Shown here in pieces: positions 25,770-35,546 of a DNA stretch of 64,000 nt. The stretch covers positions 1 through 64,000 of the forward strand of contig NZ_JAKUKE010000002.1 of assembly GCF_024197615.1 (NCBI RefSeq). Reading direction: 5' to 3'. The number at the start of each line of letters is the position of its first letter. The stretch's first letter is position 1. Made by a program: the position numbers and the translations under genes. The DNA is from Desulfuromonas sp. KJ2020. Lineage in GTDB: Bacteria; Desulfobacterota; Desulfuromonadia; Desulfuromonadales; SZUA-540. The notes under the pieces are model-generated. The model had not been told where the DNA came from. It searched no databases and saw only the letters and a program-made list of their open reading frames with translations.

Positions 25770-26600
25770 ATGATTCGGCTGATTATCAATGCAGATGATC
25801 TCGGCAGCGGGCCGGGCAGAGATAAAGGGATTCTGTGGGCATTTCAGGAGGGCCTGATTTCCAGCGCCTCCATCCTGGCCAATGGGCCGACTTTTCAGGA
25901 GGCGGCCCAACTGGCCATCCATCATGGCCTGCCCATTGGCGTGCACCTCAATCTTTCCGAGGGTCGCCCTCTTGCAGGCGCCTTGCCGGGGATCACGGAC
26001 AACAAAGGCTTTTTCCCGGGCAAATTCCGGCTCAGGTCCCTATTGGACAGGCCACTGCGCAATGCCCAGGATGTTTTCGACGAATTATCCGCTCAATTGG
26101 GTCGAGTGATAGAAGCCGGCCTCAAGCCTGATCATCTCGACACCCATCAGCACTTTTTCCTCTTTCCCGAGCTGACAGACATGGTCATCGCCCTCGCCCG
26201 GGAACATGGGATTCCCGCCCTTCGCCTGCCGTTGCCGGCAGAAGAGGACATTGGCCCCCTGCCGCCATTGCTGGCCAGAGAAATGTCCCTCTACCGGCGA
26301 CTTGCTCCTATGGCCGCCGCCAAGATTAAAAAAAGCGGGCTTTTTGCCCCCGACGGGCTTTTAGGGATGAGCCTGCTCCATGATCTAACGAAAGAGTCTT
26401 TATGCCACCTCTTTCAACAGCTTTCGGACGGAACCTGGGAACTGATGGTTCATCCGGGCTACCCCGATAGGGAAGGATCTTTCTCCGGTCCTCAACGTCT
26501 CAAGGAACTCAAGGCTCTGGCTTCTTCATCCTTCCAGACACAGCTGGCGGCGCGGCAGATCCAGACCACCACCTTCGGAGCTCTTGCATGCGCGTTTTGA
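25770..26600 (+). CDS. ChbG/HpnK-type carbohydrate deacetylase
   Basis: A 276-residue YdjC-fold deacetylase. IINADDLG at the very start (with the metal-binding Asp), GVHLNLSEG and HLDTHQHFFLFPE, plus VHPGYPD near the end, are the family metal-site motifs. Relatives deacetylate N-acetylglucosamine sugars or hopanoid glycosides (HpnK). It overlaps the following glycosyltransferase gene by 13 bases, which suggests that both act on one glycolipid or glycan. Start ATG 25770 places the first motif at residue 6. Confidence 0.88.
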   Translation: MIRLIINADDLGSGPGRDKGILWAFQEGLISSASILANGPTFQEAAQLAIHHGLPIGVHLNLSEGRPLAGALPGITDNKGFFPGKFRLRSLLDRPLRNAQDVFDELSAQLGRVIEAGLKPDHLDTHQHFFLFPELTDMVIALAREHGIPALRLPLPAEEDIGPLPPLLAREMSLYRRLAPMAAAKIKKSGLFAPDGLLGMSLLHDLTKESLCHLFQQLSDGTWELMVHPGYPDREGSFSGPQRLKELKALASSSFQTQLAARQIQTTTFGALACAF

Positions 26601-27613
26601 TTATTACCCCCCGCCAACCGCAGGAAACCGGCAACGGCGTCACCGCCCGCCGCCACCAACTGACCCTTTCCCGCTCAGGCTGCCTGGTTGACATCCTAGA
26701 GGTCTGCCCCGACGAATCGGCCGAGATCGACAAATTTGCCCTTTCCTTTCAGCCCGACCTTTATCATCTCCTGCATGCCTATCGCGCAGGAGCGCCCTTC
26801 CTGAACAGCGACCAAGTCCACAAGCATCCGTTTGTCGTCACCCTCACCGGCACCGACATCCATGAGGACATCCACCAGGCTGAAAGGGACACAACGGTCA
26901 AGAGTGTTCTGTCCCAGGCGGCGGCCATCATCACCCAGAATCGGGTGACAGCTTCAACGTTTCCGCAGGATTTCCCCCAGTTTGCCTCGCGTCTCCAGTA
27001 CATACCCCCTGGCATTATCCTGGACAATGCTCCTTATGACCTGAGAAGCCTGCATGGTATTCCGGCGGACTGCACTCTCTTCCTGCATCCGGCCAGCATC
27101 CGCCCAGTCAAACAAAACCGCGAACTCTTGCACCTCTTCGACCGACTGGCAGCGGACCGCCATGATTTTACGGTCGTATTCTGTGGCCCGATCCTCGACA
27201 TCGCCTACAGTGGGCTCTTTTTAGAAGAAATCCAAAGTCGGCCGTGGGCAGAATATATCGGCACAATCCCCACAGCCAACATGCCGGCGGCCATCGCCTC
27301 GGCCGATGTCATTCTCAATCATTCACTCAATGAAGGCATGCCCAACGCCCTGATCGAGTCGGCTGTTATCGGTCGGCCCATCCTGGCCCGCGATATTCCC
27401 GGGAATGCCGCCTTTGTGTACCACGACCAAAACGGCCTGCTTTACCGGGATGCAGCGGGTTTTCTCCACCAAGCCGAGGCTCTCTGCTCCTCCCGAAAGC
27501 TACGTCAACGCCTCAGCCAACCTCACCCCGAAGCATACGATGCCGAGTACGAGGCCAGGCAACTCCACAATCTGTACAACCAGGTTCTTAAAAGTCGTGA
27601 AAAACCGCGATAA
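26588..27613 (+). CDS. GT4-family glycosyltransferase
   Basis: A 341-residue GT-B glycosyltransferase. VLTGTDIHEDI, IPPGI with the domain linker, HPASIRPVKQNRELL in the donor domain and NHSLNEGMPNALIESAVIGRPILA (the EX7E-type donor motif) indicate retaining family GT4. It begins inside the deacetylase gene. The sugar and acceptor are unknown. Confidence 0.85.
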   Translation: MRVLIITPRQPQETGNGVTARRHQLTLSRSGCLVDILEVCPDESAEIDKFALSFQPDLYHLLHAYRAGAPFLNSDQVHKHPFVVTLTGTDIHEDIHQAERDTTVKSVLSQAAAIITQNRVTASTFPQDFPQFASRLQYIPPGIILDNAPYDLRSLHGIPADCTLFLHPASIRPVKQNRELLHLFDRLAADRHDFTVVFCGPILDIAYSGLFLEEIQSRPWAEYIGTIPTANMPAAIASADVILNHSLNEGMPNALIESAVIGRPILARDIPGNAAFVYHDQNGLLYRDAAGFLHQAEALCSSRKLRQRLSQPHPEAYDAEYEARQLHNLYNQVLKSREKPR

Positions 27614-27632
27614 AGGCCGTAAAGGTCTTTTT
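27612..27632 (+). terminator. candidate terminator after glycosyltransferase
   Basis: AAAGGCC and GGTCTTT pair (one G-U wobble) around GTAAA, followed by two more T residues. The stem is short. Confidence 0.45.
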
Positions 27633-27670
27633 GGGGGGAGAGCTTAGAGAGAAAGAATCACTATGGCGGA

Positions 27671-28594
27671 CTACTTTTTTCGACTGCGGGGATGGGCCTT
27701 GTCATAGACGGACATCAGATGGTCGACGCTGACCTGGGTATACTTCTGCGTGGTGGACAAGGAGGCATGGCCGAGAAGTTCCTGAATGGCCCGCAGATCG
27801 GCGCCGCTATCGAGCAGATGGGTGGCGAAGGAATGGCGCAAGGCATGAGGGGTTGCGTCCCGCAGGATGCCGGCCTGCAGAAGATGTTTTTTCAGGTTTC
27901 GTTCGATGCTGCGGGAGGTCAGTCGCTTGCCGAAACGATTGAGAAAGAGGGGATCCTGATCCTTGACGCCAACCCTGCTCTCCAGGTAGTCGTGGAGTGC
28001 TGTTCGCGCCTTGCTGCCGATAGGGACAATCCGCTCCTTCCTGCCCTTGCCGACGACGCGCACCACCCCTTCCACGAGGTCGATACTCCCCACGTTCAGG
28101 GATTCCAGCTCCCCCACACGCAAGCCGCAGGAATAGAGGGTTTCCAGAATGGCCCGATCACGCAGGGAGGCTCCGCCGCCGCGCTCCATGAGGGCGTAGG
28201 CTTCGTCGGCGGACAAGGTACGGGGCAGGTATTTCTCCTGGCGCGGCGTCCCTACCATTTCACCAGGATTGACCGAAACAACCCCTTCTCGCTGCAAAAA
28301 TCGAAAGAAAGTCCTCAGGGCCGCCAATTTGCGGGCGATAGAACTTTTGCGGTGAGTCTTGTGCAGAAGCGCCAGATAGCGGCGGAGGACAACCTTGCTC
28401 ACGGCGGAAACCCCGTGGTCCGCACGTTCGTTCCCTTCCGCCAAACCGTCTAAAAAGGTAAAAAAATCCTTGAGGTCCTGCAGGTAGGCCCGCTGAGTGT
28501 GGGGCGAGACATTTCGCTCCACGGAAAGATGGCGGGAAAATTGATCCAGCAACTCATCCACGACGGTAGACTCCCTTGAAAAGAGTTCAGCCAT
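27671..28594 (-). CDS. xerC: tyrosine recombinase XerC
   Basis: A 307-residue site-specific recombinase that resolves chromosome dimers. The N-terminal SAM-like DNA-binding domain (about 10-110) precedes the catalytic domain, where the active residues are visible: Arg in CGLRVGEL, Lys in VVGKGRKER, HALRHSFATHLL, LGHASLS and the nucleophile in TQKYTQV. Length matches XerC. It has no mobile-element neighbours, so a housekeeping role is likely. XerD cannot be excluded. Confidence 0.9.
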   Translation of the reverse strand: MAELFSRESTVVDELLDQFSRHLSVERNVSPHTQRAYLQDLKDFFTFLDGLAEGNERADHGVSAVSKVVLRRYLALLHKTHRKSSIARKLAALRTFFRFLQREGVVSVNPGEMVGTPRQEKYLPRTLSADEAYALMERGGGASLRDRAILETLYSCGLRVGELESLNVGSIDLVEGVVRVVGKGRKERIVPIGSKARTALHDYLESRVGVKDQDPLFLNRFGKRLTSRSIERNLKKHLLQAGILRDATPHALRHSFATHLLDSGADLRAIQELLGHASLSTTQKYTQVSVDHLMSVYDKAHPRSRKK

Positions 28595-28722
28595 GGTAAC
28601 ACAGGTAGGCCATGGCCGCGATCATTTCTGCCTTCTTTGGACTTATCCCTTTCAACATAAGAGCTTTTGTGCGTTGACGCCTCACCAACTGGGTGTCATA
28701 ATATGCGTTGACTGGAGGAGAT

Positions 28723-29559
28723 ATGACCTTGTTCTGGCTGGTTTTTTCGGTTTATGTCGGCGCCATCGCCCTGATCGTGCTCCTGAGTTACGCTATCGCT
28801 CTGTATGAGGCCGCCAGCACCGATCCCCAGCTGGTTGAGCACCGTTTTGCGCCGGGGCAGATCTGGCTGGCCATAAAACTTATGGCGGCCGAGACTGCTT
28901 TTCTGGCGCTTACGGTCGTTCTTCACCCCCTCGGCTGGATTCCCTTCAAAGAGCAGCCCCGCCCGGAAAACCGCGAAACCCCGATCATCCTGCTTCATGG
29001 TCTCTTTCACAACCGGGCCTGCTGGCTCTGGATGAAGTTTCGCCTGCGACGCAAAGGCTTCCCCAATCTGATCACCATCAACCTGCCTCCCTGGAAGAAC
29101 GTGGAAACCCTGACGGAGCGTGTGGTCACCAAGGTGGACGAACTCCGTGTAAAAGAAGGCTTTGAACGCGTCCATCTGGTCGGCCACTCCATGGGAGGCA
29201 TCATCGCCCGCAACTATGTGCAGATACGAGGTGGCGCCAGCAAAGTGGAGTCTTGCATTCTTTTGGGAGCCCCTAATCTCGGCTCCAAGCTGGCCCCTTT
29301 CGCCGTTTCCCATCTGGGGCGTCAGTTGATGCCCGGTTCGGAATTTCTCAAGCGCCTTGCGCAGACCCCTCTGCCCGCTGGCGTGTCCATGGTCTCTATT
29401 TTCACCAGGCACGACAATATGGTATTGCCCCCGACCAATGCCCGCCTGGAAGGCGCCATCAATGAGGAAATTCAGGGCATGGGCCACACTTCGCTGCTTT
29501 ACCACCCCCGCGCCATCCATGCCGTTGTCGAGACCCTCAGCAGGAAAAAAATTCCCTAA
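28723..29559 (+). CDS. membrane-anchored alpha/beta hydrolase (lipase-like)
   Basis: A 278-residue hydrolase with two N-terminal hydrophobic helices (about 4-27 and 50-70). The catalytic domain has ILLHGLFHNR as oxyanion region, the nucleophile in VGHSMGGI, and a late GHTSLLYHP that would supply the catalytic His. This pattern fits triacylglycerol-lipase-like esterases. GGAGGAG lies just before the ATG at 28723. It is divergent from xerC. Confidence 0.85.
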   Translation: MTLFWLVFSVYVGAIALIVLLSYAIALYEAASTDPQLVEHRFAPGQIWLAIKLMAAETAFLALTVVLHPLGWIPFKEQPRPENRETPIILLHGLFHNRACWLWMKFRLRRKGFPNLITINLPPWKNVETLTERVVTKVDELRVKEGFERVHLVGHSMGGIIARNYVQIRGGASKVESCILLGAPNLGSKLAPFAVSHLGRQLMPGSEFLKRLAQTPLPAGVSMVSIFTRHDNMVLPPTNARLEGAINEEIQGMGHTSLLYHPRAIHAVVETLSRKKIP

Positions 29560-29601
29560 ATCGACCTTTCCACCTTTTTTCGCACCGGTTCATTGTTGTC
29601 C

Positions 29602-30741
29602 ATGAAAACAACCGTATCTCTGCAGGCCGTCAGCAGCTACGAGCGCCGGGAGGTGGAACGGGGCATTGCGACCCTTCTGGCCCCCTTGGGGGGGATGGCC
29701 GCCTTCGTCAAACCGGGGCAGCGGGTTCTCATCAAACCCAACATGCTTGCAGGTAAACCGCCGGAAAAGGCCGTGACCACCCACCCGGAAGTGGTGCGGT
29801 CTGTCATTGGCCTGGTTTTAGAAGCCGGCGGCTATCCCCTGGTAGGAGATTCTCCCGGCGTCGGGACTCCACGCCAAGTCGCCAAACGGTGCGGCATTCT
29901 GGCGGCAGTGGAAGAGATGGGAGCAGAGTTTGCCCCCTTTGCCGACTCCGTGCCGGCCCGCATCGGCAGCGGCACCTTTCAGGAGCTGCAGATTGCCCGC
30001 GATGTGGTGGAGGCGGATGTCGTCATCAATCTGCCCAAGCTGAAAACACACCAGATGATGGGAATGACCGGCGCCGTCAAAAACCTGTTCGGCGCCGTGA
30101 TCGGTATGCGCAAACCAGGTCTGCACCTGCAGGCCGGGGAGGACAAAGCCCTCTTCGCCCGCATGCTGCTCGAACTGGCCGCACACATCCGCCCGGCCCT
30201 GACCCTGGTGGACGCCATCACCGCCATGGAAGGGGACGGTCCCGGCAGCGGCGACCCCGTTCACCTGGGCGTTCTGATGGCAGGAGCGGAACCGCTGGCG
30301 GTTGACCGGGTGGCGATGGAACTTCTTGGCCTGACGGCAGCCCAGGTGTGGACCCAGAAGGTGGCAAAGGAAAGTCACACCCCCTTCAGCCGCCTTGCCG
30401 AAATCGACCTCTTTGGCTCACCCCTCACAGACCTGCGGGCGAAGACATTTCGGCCCGCCAAGACAACGGATGTGCATTTCGGGGTGCCCCGCCTCCTCCA
30501 CCGCCCCCTCAAGAAGGCCCTTTCCGCTCTGCCCTGCCCCGATCACCAAAAATGCCTTCGCTGCGGGCTGTGCGTCACCCACTGTCCGCCCGCCGCCATG
30601 GCGATCCGCAAGGGGAAACTGCACATCGACTACTCGAAGTGCATCGGTTGTTTCTGTTGTCAAGAACTCTGCCCCTATGGCGCGATCGACACACGCCAAG
30701 GCCTTCTGCTACGCCTGCTCGACTCTTTGGCACGGCGCTGA
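29602..30741 (+). CDS. DUF362 protein with two ferredoxin motifs
   Basis: A 379-residue protein. The first 290 residues are a DUF362 domain (VLIKPNMLAGKPPEKAVTTHPEVV, INLPKLKTHQMMGMTGAVKNLFG). The C-terminal part holds two 4Fe-4S motifs, CLRCGLCVTHCPP and CIGCFCCQELCP. DUF362-ferredoxin fusions are common in anaerobes; a reductase or metal-cluster role is suspected but unproven. Start ATG 29602 (or TTG 29593) lacks a clear ribosome site. It lies 42 bases behind the hydrolase. Confidence 0.85.
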   Translation: MKTTVSLQAVSSYERREVERGIATLLAPLGGMAAFVKPGQRVLIKPNMLAGKPPEKAVTTHPEVVRSVIGLVLEAGGYPLVGDSPGVGTPRQVAKRCGILAAVEEMGAEFAPFADSVPARIGSGTFQELQIARDVVEADVVINLPKLKTHQMMGMTGAVKNLFGAVIGMRKPGLHLQAGEDKALFARMLLELAAHIRPALTLVDAITAMEGDGPGSGDPVHLGVLMAGAEPLAVDRVAMELLGLTAAQVWTQKVAKESHTPFSRLAEIDLFGSPLTDLRAKTFRPAKTTDVHFGVPRLLHRPLKKALSALPCPDHQKCLRCGLCVTHCPPAAMAIRKGKLHIDYSKCIGCFCCQELCPYGAIDTRQGLLLRLLDSLARR

Positions 30742-30750
30742 TCCCCGGTG

Positions 30751-31497
30751 TCAGGCGAACTGGCGCCACTGGGTGCATAGCCGGGTCAGCTCGCGGCCAT
30801 CTTCCGCCTGGGTCAACTGGTGGATGAATGCGGGCTCGCCCTCTCCTTCCGTCGCCTTGACGCGGGAAAGAATGCGATCACCATAGGTGGCTGATGACCT
30901 GAAGGCGACCTCCAGGCGAGAAGGCCGGTAATGCAGGATGATATCCTCGGGCACGGACTCCAGAGCCCAGGCGACATAGATGACGTTGTTGACGTGGCGG
31001 TTGATGTCCAGATCGGCCATGCGCACCCGGAAAGGAACTTCCTTCTCAGCCTGTTCGAGGCGCGGCAACGAGAGGAACTCATCCTCGACGGCCCGGCGTT
31101 CAAGCACCGGATAACCGGGGATGGCCTCTTCCAGACGCACCGTTCTCCCCGTTTTCAGACTGACGACCATCCACGAGCTTGTGGCCATTGCCACCGGCTG
31201 CCCTTTCGAATCGGTTACCAGAAAGTCCCTGAGGGCAAAGCGGCCATGTCGTCCCGACGGCCAGGTCTCGACCCGGATGTTTTCTCCCACGGGCGGATAA
31301 TCGACAATGTGGACATGATAGCGGCTGAGCACCCAGGTCAAGCCCAGGCGAAACAGGCTGGTGACGGACAGCCCCAGCAGGCTGGCATGATCACCGGCCG
31401 TATCCTGCAGATAATTGAGCAGGGTCTGCGCGCGCATGCGCCCGGTCAGGTCGACTTCATAGGACCGAACCTGAAAATCCTTGGTAAAAGTATTCAT
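30751..31497 (-). CDS. acyl-ACP thioesterase
   Basis: A 248-residue protein of the double hot-dog thioesterase family that releases fatty acids from acyl carrier protein. The first hot-dog domain contains TGRMRAQTLLNYLQDTAGDHA and the second DLDINRHVNNVIYVAW, where the Asn/His pair is the known catalytic site. ATG 31497 is chosen over a GTG four codons upstream. It ends nine bases from the convergent DUF362 gene. Confidence 0.88.
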   Translation of the reverse strand: MNTFTKDFQVRSYEVDLTGRMRAQTLLNYLQDTAGDHASLLGLSVTSLFRLGLTWVLSRYHVHIVDYPPVGENIRVETWPSGRHGRFALRDFLVTDSKGQPVAMATSSWMVVSLKTGRTVRLEEAIPGYPVLERRAVEDEFLSLPRLEQAEKEVPFRVRMADLDINRHVNNVIYVAWALESVPEDIILHYRPSRLEVAFRSSATYGDRILSRVKATEGEGEPAFIHQLTQAEDGRELTRLCTQWRQFA

Positions 31498-31701
31498 GAG
31501 CCTTCTCACTTCTATTCCGGGATAACCGATGCAATCACCGGACTATCCACCTTGGGTGATTCAGTAACAGAACAGGGTCATTATAAAATTCATGGGATAA
31601 AAGGCCAGCAAAAACCCGAGAATAGTTGAAGGAAGATTGCCCCCGCGCCGGATTTTTGCGATAGTAGTCCCCTGAACAATTCCTCGACAAGGAGTCTTCA
31701 T

Positions 31702-32508
31702 TTGGACTGGAAACGATTTTTTGACCGCTTGGGCATGAACGGAACACGCTGGCAATGGCGGATGATGCGCTGGGAGCGCCAACTCAAAGGGGTCGCTCAG
31801 GGTCAGATTCCTGCCTCTGAATTCGTTTCCCTGACCAAGGTCTTGATCGCCGTCAACCTCATCCTGTTCAGCCTCATGGCGGTGCATGGCACTCTGCTCG
31901 GGCAGGGGATGCGCGCCATCCTTTCACCCTCCACCCAACTGCTGGTGCACTGGGGAGGGCAGTTCTGGCCGCTGGTAATCAACGACGGGCAATGGTGGCG
32001 CTGTCTGACCTACGCTTTTACCCATGGCGGCCTCATTCATCTGGCGTTCAACATGGTGGTGCTCTACCAGATCGGCGGCCTGATCGAGGCTGAAATCGGC
32101 CTGGGACGTACGCTGACTCTTTACACCGTCACCGCGCTGACGGCTACTCTGGCCGGCTATTACTGGCACCCCATGGTGCCGGTGGTCGGTGCCTCCGGCT
32201 CCCTCTTCGGACTCATCGGCTTCGCCGTGGTCTACTACCACCGCATGGGCGGGCCGCAGGGCATCCATATTCGAAACTTCATGTTTCGCTGGGCGGTGTT
32301 CGCTTTCATTTTCGGCCTGATGGTCGGCGCGGACAACGCCGGTCACCTGGGCGGCGCCGCCGGCGGCGCCCTCATCGGTCTTTTCCTGCCGGTGGGGATA
32401 CGAGCCCGAAGAACCCTGGCACCCCTTTTCAATGGCCTGGCCCTGGCCAGCGCCGCTGCCATCGTGATCAGCCTGGCTCTGCTGGCTGTTTCCATCCTTC
32501 GCAACTAA
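31702..32508 (+). CDS. rhomboid family intramembrane serine protease
   Basis: A 268-residue membrane protease with about six helices. THGGLIHLAFNMVVLYQIG is the HxxxN region, GASGSLFGLIG holds the catalytic Ser, and DNAGHLGGAAGG the catalytic His. It starts with TTG at 31702, with AAGGAG upstream. Its substrate is unknown. It is divergent from the thioesterase and 15 bases before ybaK. Confidence 0.92.
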   Translation: MDWKRFFDRLGMNGTRWQWRMMRWERQLKGVAQGQIPASEFVSLTKVLIAVNLILFSLMAVHGTLLGQGMRAILSPSTQLLVHWGGQFWPLVINDGQWWRCLTYAFTHGGLIHLAFNMVVLYQIGGLIEAEIGLGRTLTLYTVTALTATLAGYYWHPMVPVVGASGSLFGLIGFAVVYYHRMGGPQGIHIRNFMFRWAVFAFIFGLMVGADNAGHLGGAAGGALIGLFLPVGIRARRTLAPLFNGLALASAAAIVISLALLAVSILRN

Positions 32509-32523
32509 GGGACGGAGGTCTTC

Positions 32524-33009
32524 TTGGCTAAAGACAAACTCCCTGTCACCCCCGCCATCCGTCTGCTGCGCCAGCACAAGGTGCCATTTAATGGGCATCT
32601 CTACGCCTATGAGGAAAAAGGCGGCACGGCGGCCTCCTCCCGGGAACTGGGGGTGCCGGAGCATCAGGTTATCAAAACCCTGATCATGGAGGATGAAAAG
32701 GGCTCGCCCCTTGTTGTCCTCATGCACGGCGACCGTCAGGTCTCCACCAAGGAACTGGCCCGCCTTATCGGCGTCAAGACCATCTCCCCCTGTCCGCCCG
32801 ACACCGCCAACCGTCACAGCGGTTATCTCGTCGGTGGCACCTCGCCCTTTGGCACCCGCAGAGCCATGCCGGTCTACGTCGAAAGAACTATCCTGGATTT
32901 GCCGAAAATCTATCTCAACGGCGGCAAGCGCGGCTTTCTCGTGGAGATGGAGCCACACTGGCTGCTCTCCTTACTGCAGGCCCGTCCCGTCGAGGTGAGC
33001 ATCGCCTAA
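32524..33009 (+). CDS. ybaK: Cys-tRNA(Pro) deacylase YbaK
   Basis: A 161-residue trans-editing enzyme that removes cysteine from tRNA(Pro). It shows VIKTLIMEDE, LMHGDRQVSTKELARLIGVKTISPCPPDTA and the glycine loop GYLVGGTSPFGTRRAMPVYVE, all typical of YbaK. The start is TTG at 32524 with GGAGG upstream. It is probably co-transcribed with the rhomboid gene. Confidence 0.93.
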   Translation: MAKDKLPVTPAIRLLRQHKVPFNGHLYAYEEKGGTAASSRELGVPEHQVIKTLIMEDEKGSPLVVLMHGDRQVSTKELARLIGVKTISPCPPDTANRHSGYLVGGTSPFGTRRAMPVYVERTILDLPKIYLNGGKRGFLVEMEPHWLLSLLQARPVEVSIA

Positions 33010-33039
33010 ACTGAGACACCAGCCAGAAAGGACTCCTGT

Positions 33040-33873
33040 ATGGATATGTCCTCCACCTATCGTGAAGCGGCCTCAGTCTTGAGGGAGGCTGAGGCTCTTG
33101 TCATCACGGCCGGCGCCGGTATGGGCGTCGACTCTGGGCTGCCCGATTTTCGCGGCGATCACGGCTTCTGGAAAGCCTACCCCATGTACGCCCGACTGGG
33201 GATCAATTTTATCGGCGCCGCCAATCCCGAGCATTTCGAACAGGATCCCGGCTTTGGCTGGGGTTTTTACGGCCATCGCACCAATCTCTACCGGGAGACC
33301 GTCCCTCATCACGGCTTTCACCTGTTACAACGCTGGCAGGAACGTCTTGCGGGAGAATCCTTCGTGGTCACCTCCAATGTCGACGGTCAGTTTCAAAAGG
33401 CGGGTTTTCCCGAGGATCACATCCTGGAAGTGCACGGTTCCATCCATCACCTGCAATGCCTCAAGCCCTGCTCCATGGCGATCTGGCCAAACGGCGAAAC
33501 GATTCTGGTGGAATTGACCACCATGCGGGCGGAGCACATCCCTCTGTGTCCGCACTGTGGCAGCGTGGCCCGTCCCAACATTCTCATGTTCGGAGATTAT
33601 TCCTGGCTCGCCAACCGCAGCCATGCCCAGGAAGAGCGCTTCGACATGTTTCTGGGCCGCAACAGACAGCGGCGGCTGGTGGTGATCGAACTGGGCGCCG
33701 GTTCCGCGATACCGACCATCCGCCACCTCAGTGAACGCCTCGGCCAACGCCCGGGAGTACGCGTCATTCGCATCAATCCGCGCGAAGCGCATATCGGTTC
33801 ACCGCACCTCTCGCTGCCGGTGGGAGCGCTGGAGGGCTTAACCGGGATTGACGCCTGCCTGCCAGCCGGATAA
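33040..33873 (+). CDS. Sir2-like NAD-dependent deacylase
   Basis: A 277-residue sirtuin. The NAD site begins TAGAGMGVDSGLPDFRG (GMG where many sirtuins have GIS or GAS), then TSNVDGQFQKAG, the catalytic His in LEVHGS, a zinc site with CLKPC and CPHCG, and RPNILMFGD. It should remove acyl groups while using NAD and releasing nicotinamide. pncB follows 48 bases downstream, which links it to NAD salvage. Confidence 0.87.
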   Translation: MDMSSTYREAASVLREAEALVITAGAGMGVDSGLPDFRGDHGFWKAYPMYARLGINFIGAANPEHFEQDPGFGWGFYGHRTNLYRETVPHHGFHLLQRWQERLAGESFVVTSNVDGQFQKAGFPEDHILEVHGSIHHLQCLKPCSMAIWPNGETILVELTTMRAEHIPLCPHCGSVARPNILMFGDYSWLANRSHAQEERFDMFLGRNRQRRLVVIELGAGSAIPTIRHLSERLGQRPGVRVIRINPREAHIGSPHLSLPVGALEGLTGIDACLPAG

Positions 33874-33921
33874 GCTCCATCTGTTATAATGGAAGCGACC
33901 TTTTTTTGATGCGGAGGATCC

Positions 33922-35340
33922 ATGCGCTATCCGGCTTTGCTTACTGACCTCTATGAATTGACCATGCTGGCCGGTTATTTTGATGAAGGTATGCACGACA
34001 CCCCGGCCACTTTTGACCTCTTTTTCCGGGAAGCCCCTTTTAAGGGGAGCTACGCCGTCTTTGCCGGTCTTGAGCCGGCCCTCGATTATCTGACCAACCT
34101 TCGTTTCCAGGAAGACGAACTCGCCTACCTGCGCAATCTCCATATCTTCAAGCCAGCCTTTCTGGATTTTCTCAAAAATTTCCGATTTCGCGGCAACGTC
34201 ATAGCGCCGCCCGAAGGCACGGTGGTCTTTCCCAACGAACCACTGCTGACGGTAGAAGGACGCCTGGCCGAAGCCCAGTTCGTCGAAACCGCCCTGCTCA
34301 ACATTATCAACTTCCAGACCCTGGTCGCCACCAAAGCCGCTCGCATCAGCGTGGCCGCCCAGGACGGCGTCGTCCTTGAATTTGGCCTGCGCCGCGCCCA
34401 AGGGCCGGACGGCGGGCTTAGCGCCGCCCGCGCCGCCTACATCGGCGGCGTTCACAGTACCAGCAATGTCCAGGCCGGCCAGCTTTTCGGCATCCCTGTC
34501 AAGGGGACACATGCCCATAGCTGGGTAATGGCCTTTCCGGATGAACTGAGCGCGTTCAGAGCCTATGCTGCGTGTTTTCCCGACAGTTGCGTCCTGCTGG
34601 TCGATACTTACGACACCCTGAAAAGCGGCCTGCCCAATGCCCTCATCGTCGCCAAAGAACTGCGCGAAAAGGGGCACCAGATGCTCGGGGTCCGCCTCGA
34701 CTCGGGAGACCTGGCCTACTTGAGCAAGGCGGCCCGCCGCATGTTTGACGAGGCAGGCTTTCCCGAATTGCAGGTCGTCGCCTCCAACGAATTGGACGAA
34801 TACCTCATCCGCTCCATTCGCGACGAGGGAGGCAAAATCGACATCTATGGCGTCGGCACCAAGCTGGCCACCTGTGCCGGCGAAGGGGGCGGCGCTCTCG
34901 GCGGCGTTTACAAGCTGGTGCGCCTGGCAGACCAGCCCAAGCTCAAGATCACCAGCGATATCGCCAAGGCGACTCTGCCAGACCGCAAGCACCTGTGGCG
35001 CGCAGTGGACGCGCAGGGCAACTTTGTCATGGACATCATTTCCCGTGAAGAAGAATGCTTAAAACCGGGGCAAGAAGTCTATGACCCCACGAACCCGGCC
35101 CGACACAAAACAATCGCGGAGAACATTGCCCTGGAGAGTCTGCGCCAGACCGTCATGGACGCAGGGCAGATTTGTCACAGCCCAGAATCCCTGGAACGAC
35201 TCTCCGACCGCTGCGCCGACCAACTCCGTCGCCTGCCGGAAGGCTCTCTGCGGCTGTTCAACCCTCATCGCTACAAGGTCTCCATCAGCCCCCAGCTTCA
35301 CGAGTTGAGAAGCCGTCTCATGAAGGCTTACCAGGACTAA
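33922..35340 (+). CDS. pncB: nicotinate phosphoribosyltransferase
   Basis: This 472-residue enzyme makes nicotinate mononucleotide from nicotinate for NAD salvage. [13 protein letters not shown], the FE-like [31 protein letters not shown] (with the phosphorylated His of the family) and [10 protein letters not shown] are characteristic. GGAGGATCC precedes the ATG. With the sirtuin upstream it forms a likely NAD-consuming and NAD-restoring pair, although a nicotinamidase is not in the window. Confidence 0.93.
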   Translation: MRYPALLTDLYELTMLAGYFDEGMHDTPATFDLFFREAPFKGSYAVFAGLEPALDYLTNLRFQEDELAYLRNLHIFKPAFLDFLKNFRFRGNVIAPPEGTVVFPNEPLLTVEGRLAEAQFVETALLNIINFQTLVATKAARISVAAQDGVVLEFGLRRAQGPDGGLSAARAAYIGGVHSTSNVQAGQLFGIPVKGTHAHSWVMAFPDELSAFRAYAACFPDSCVLLVDTYDTLKSGLPNALIVAKELREKGHQMLGVRLDSGDLAYLSKAARRMFDEAGFPELQVVASNELDEYLIRSIRDEGGKIDIYGVGTKLATCAGEGGGALGGVYKLVRLADQPKLKITSDIAKATLPDRKHLWRAVDAQGNFVMDIISREEECLKPGQEVYDPTNPARHKTIAENIALESLRQTVMDAGQICHSPESLERLSDRCADQLRRLPEGSLRLFNPHRYKVSISPQLHELRSRLMKAYQD

Positions 35341-35546
35341 ATCTCTATTACCCGCTTTGCGCCAGTCGCTGTCGAAAAACCGACCGGACCTTCGCGCCTT
35401 CCTGTCAGAAATCCGTCATTCCCCATCCCTTAGCAGGCGATTAGCCACGACATCTGCCGTTCAATCACGCAGGCACGTTTAGTGCAATAAAGTCAGAATC
35501 TTTTCTTCGACCCCAAAGGGAGACACTTACCTCCAAGGAGAACGCA

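Noticed and set aside
27671-28594. XerC-like recombinase as integrase of a mobile island
   Set aside because: No attachment site, tRNA or phage genes nearby; length and motifs fit the housekeeping recombinase.
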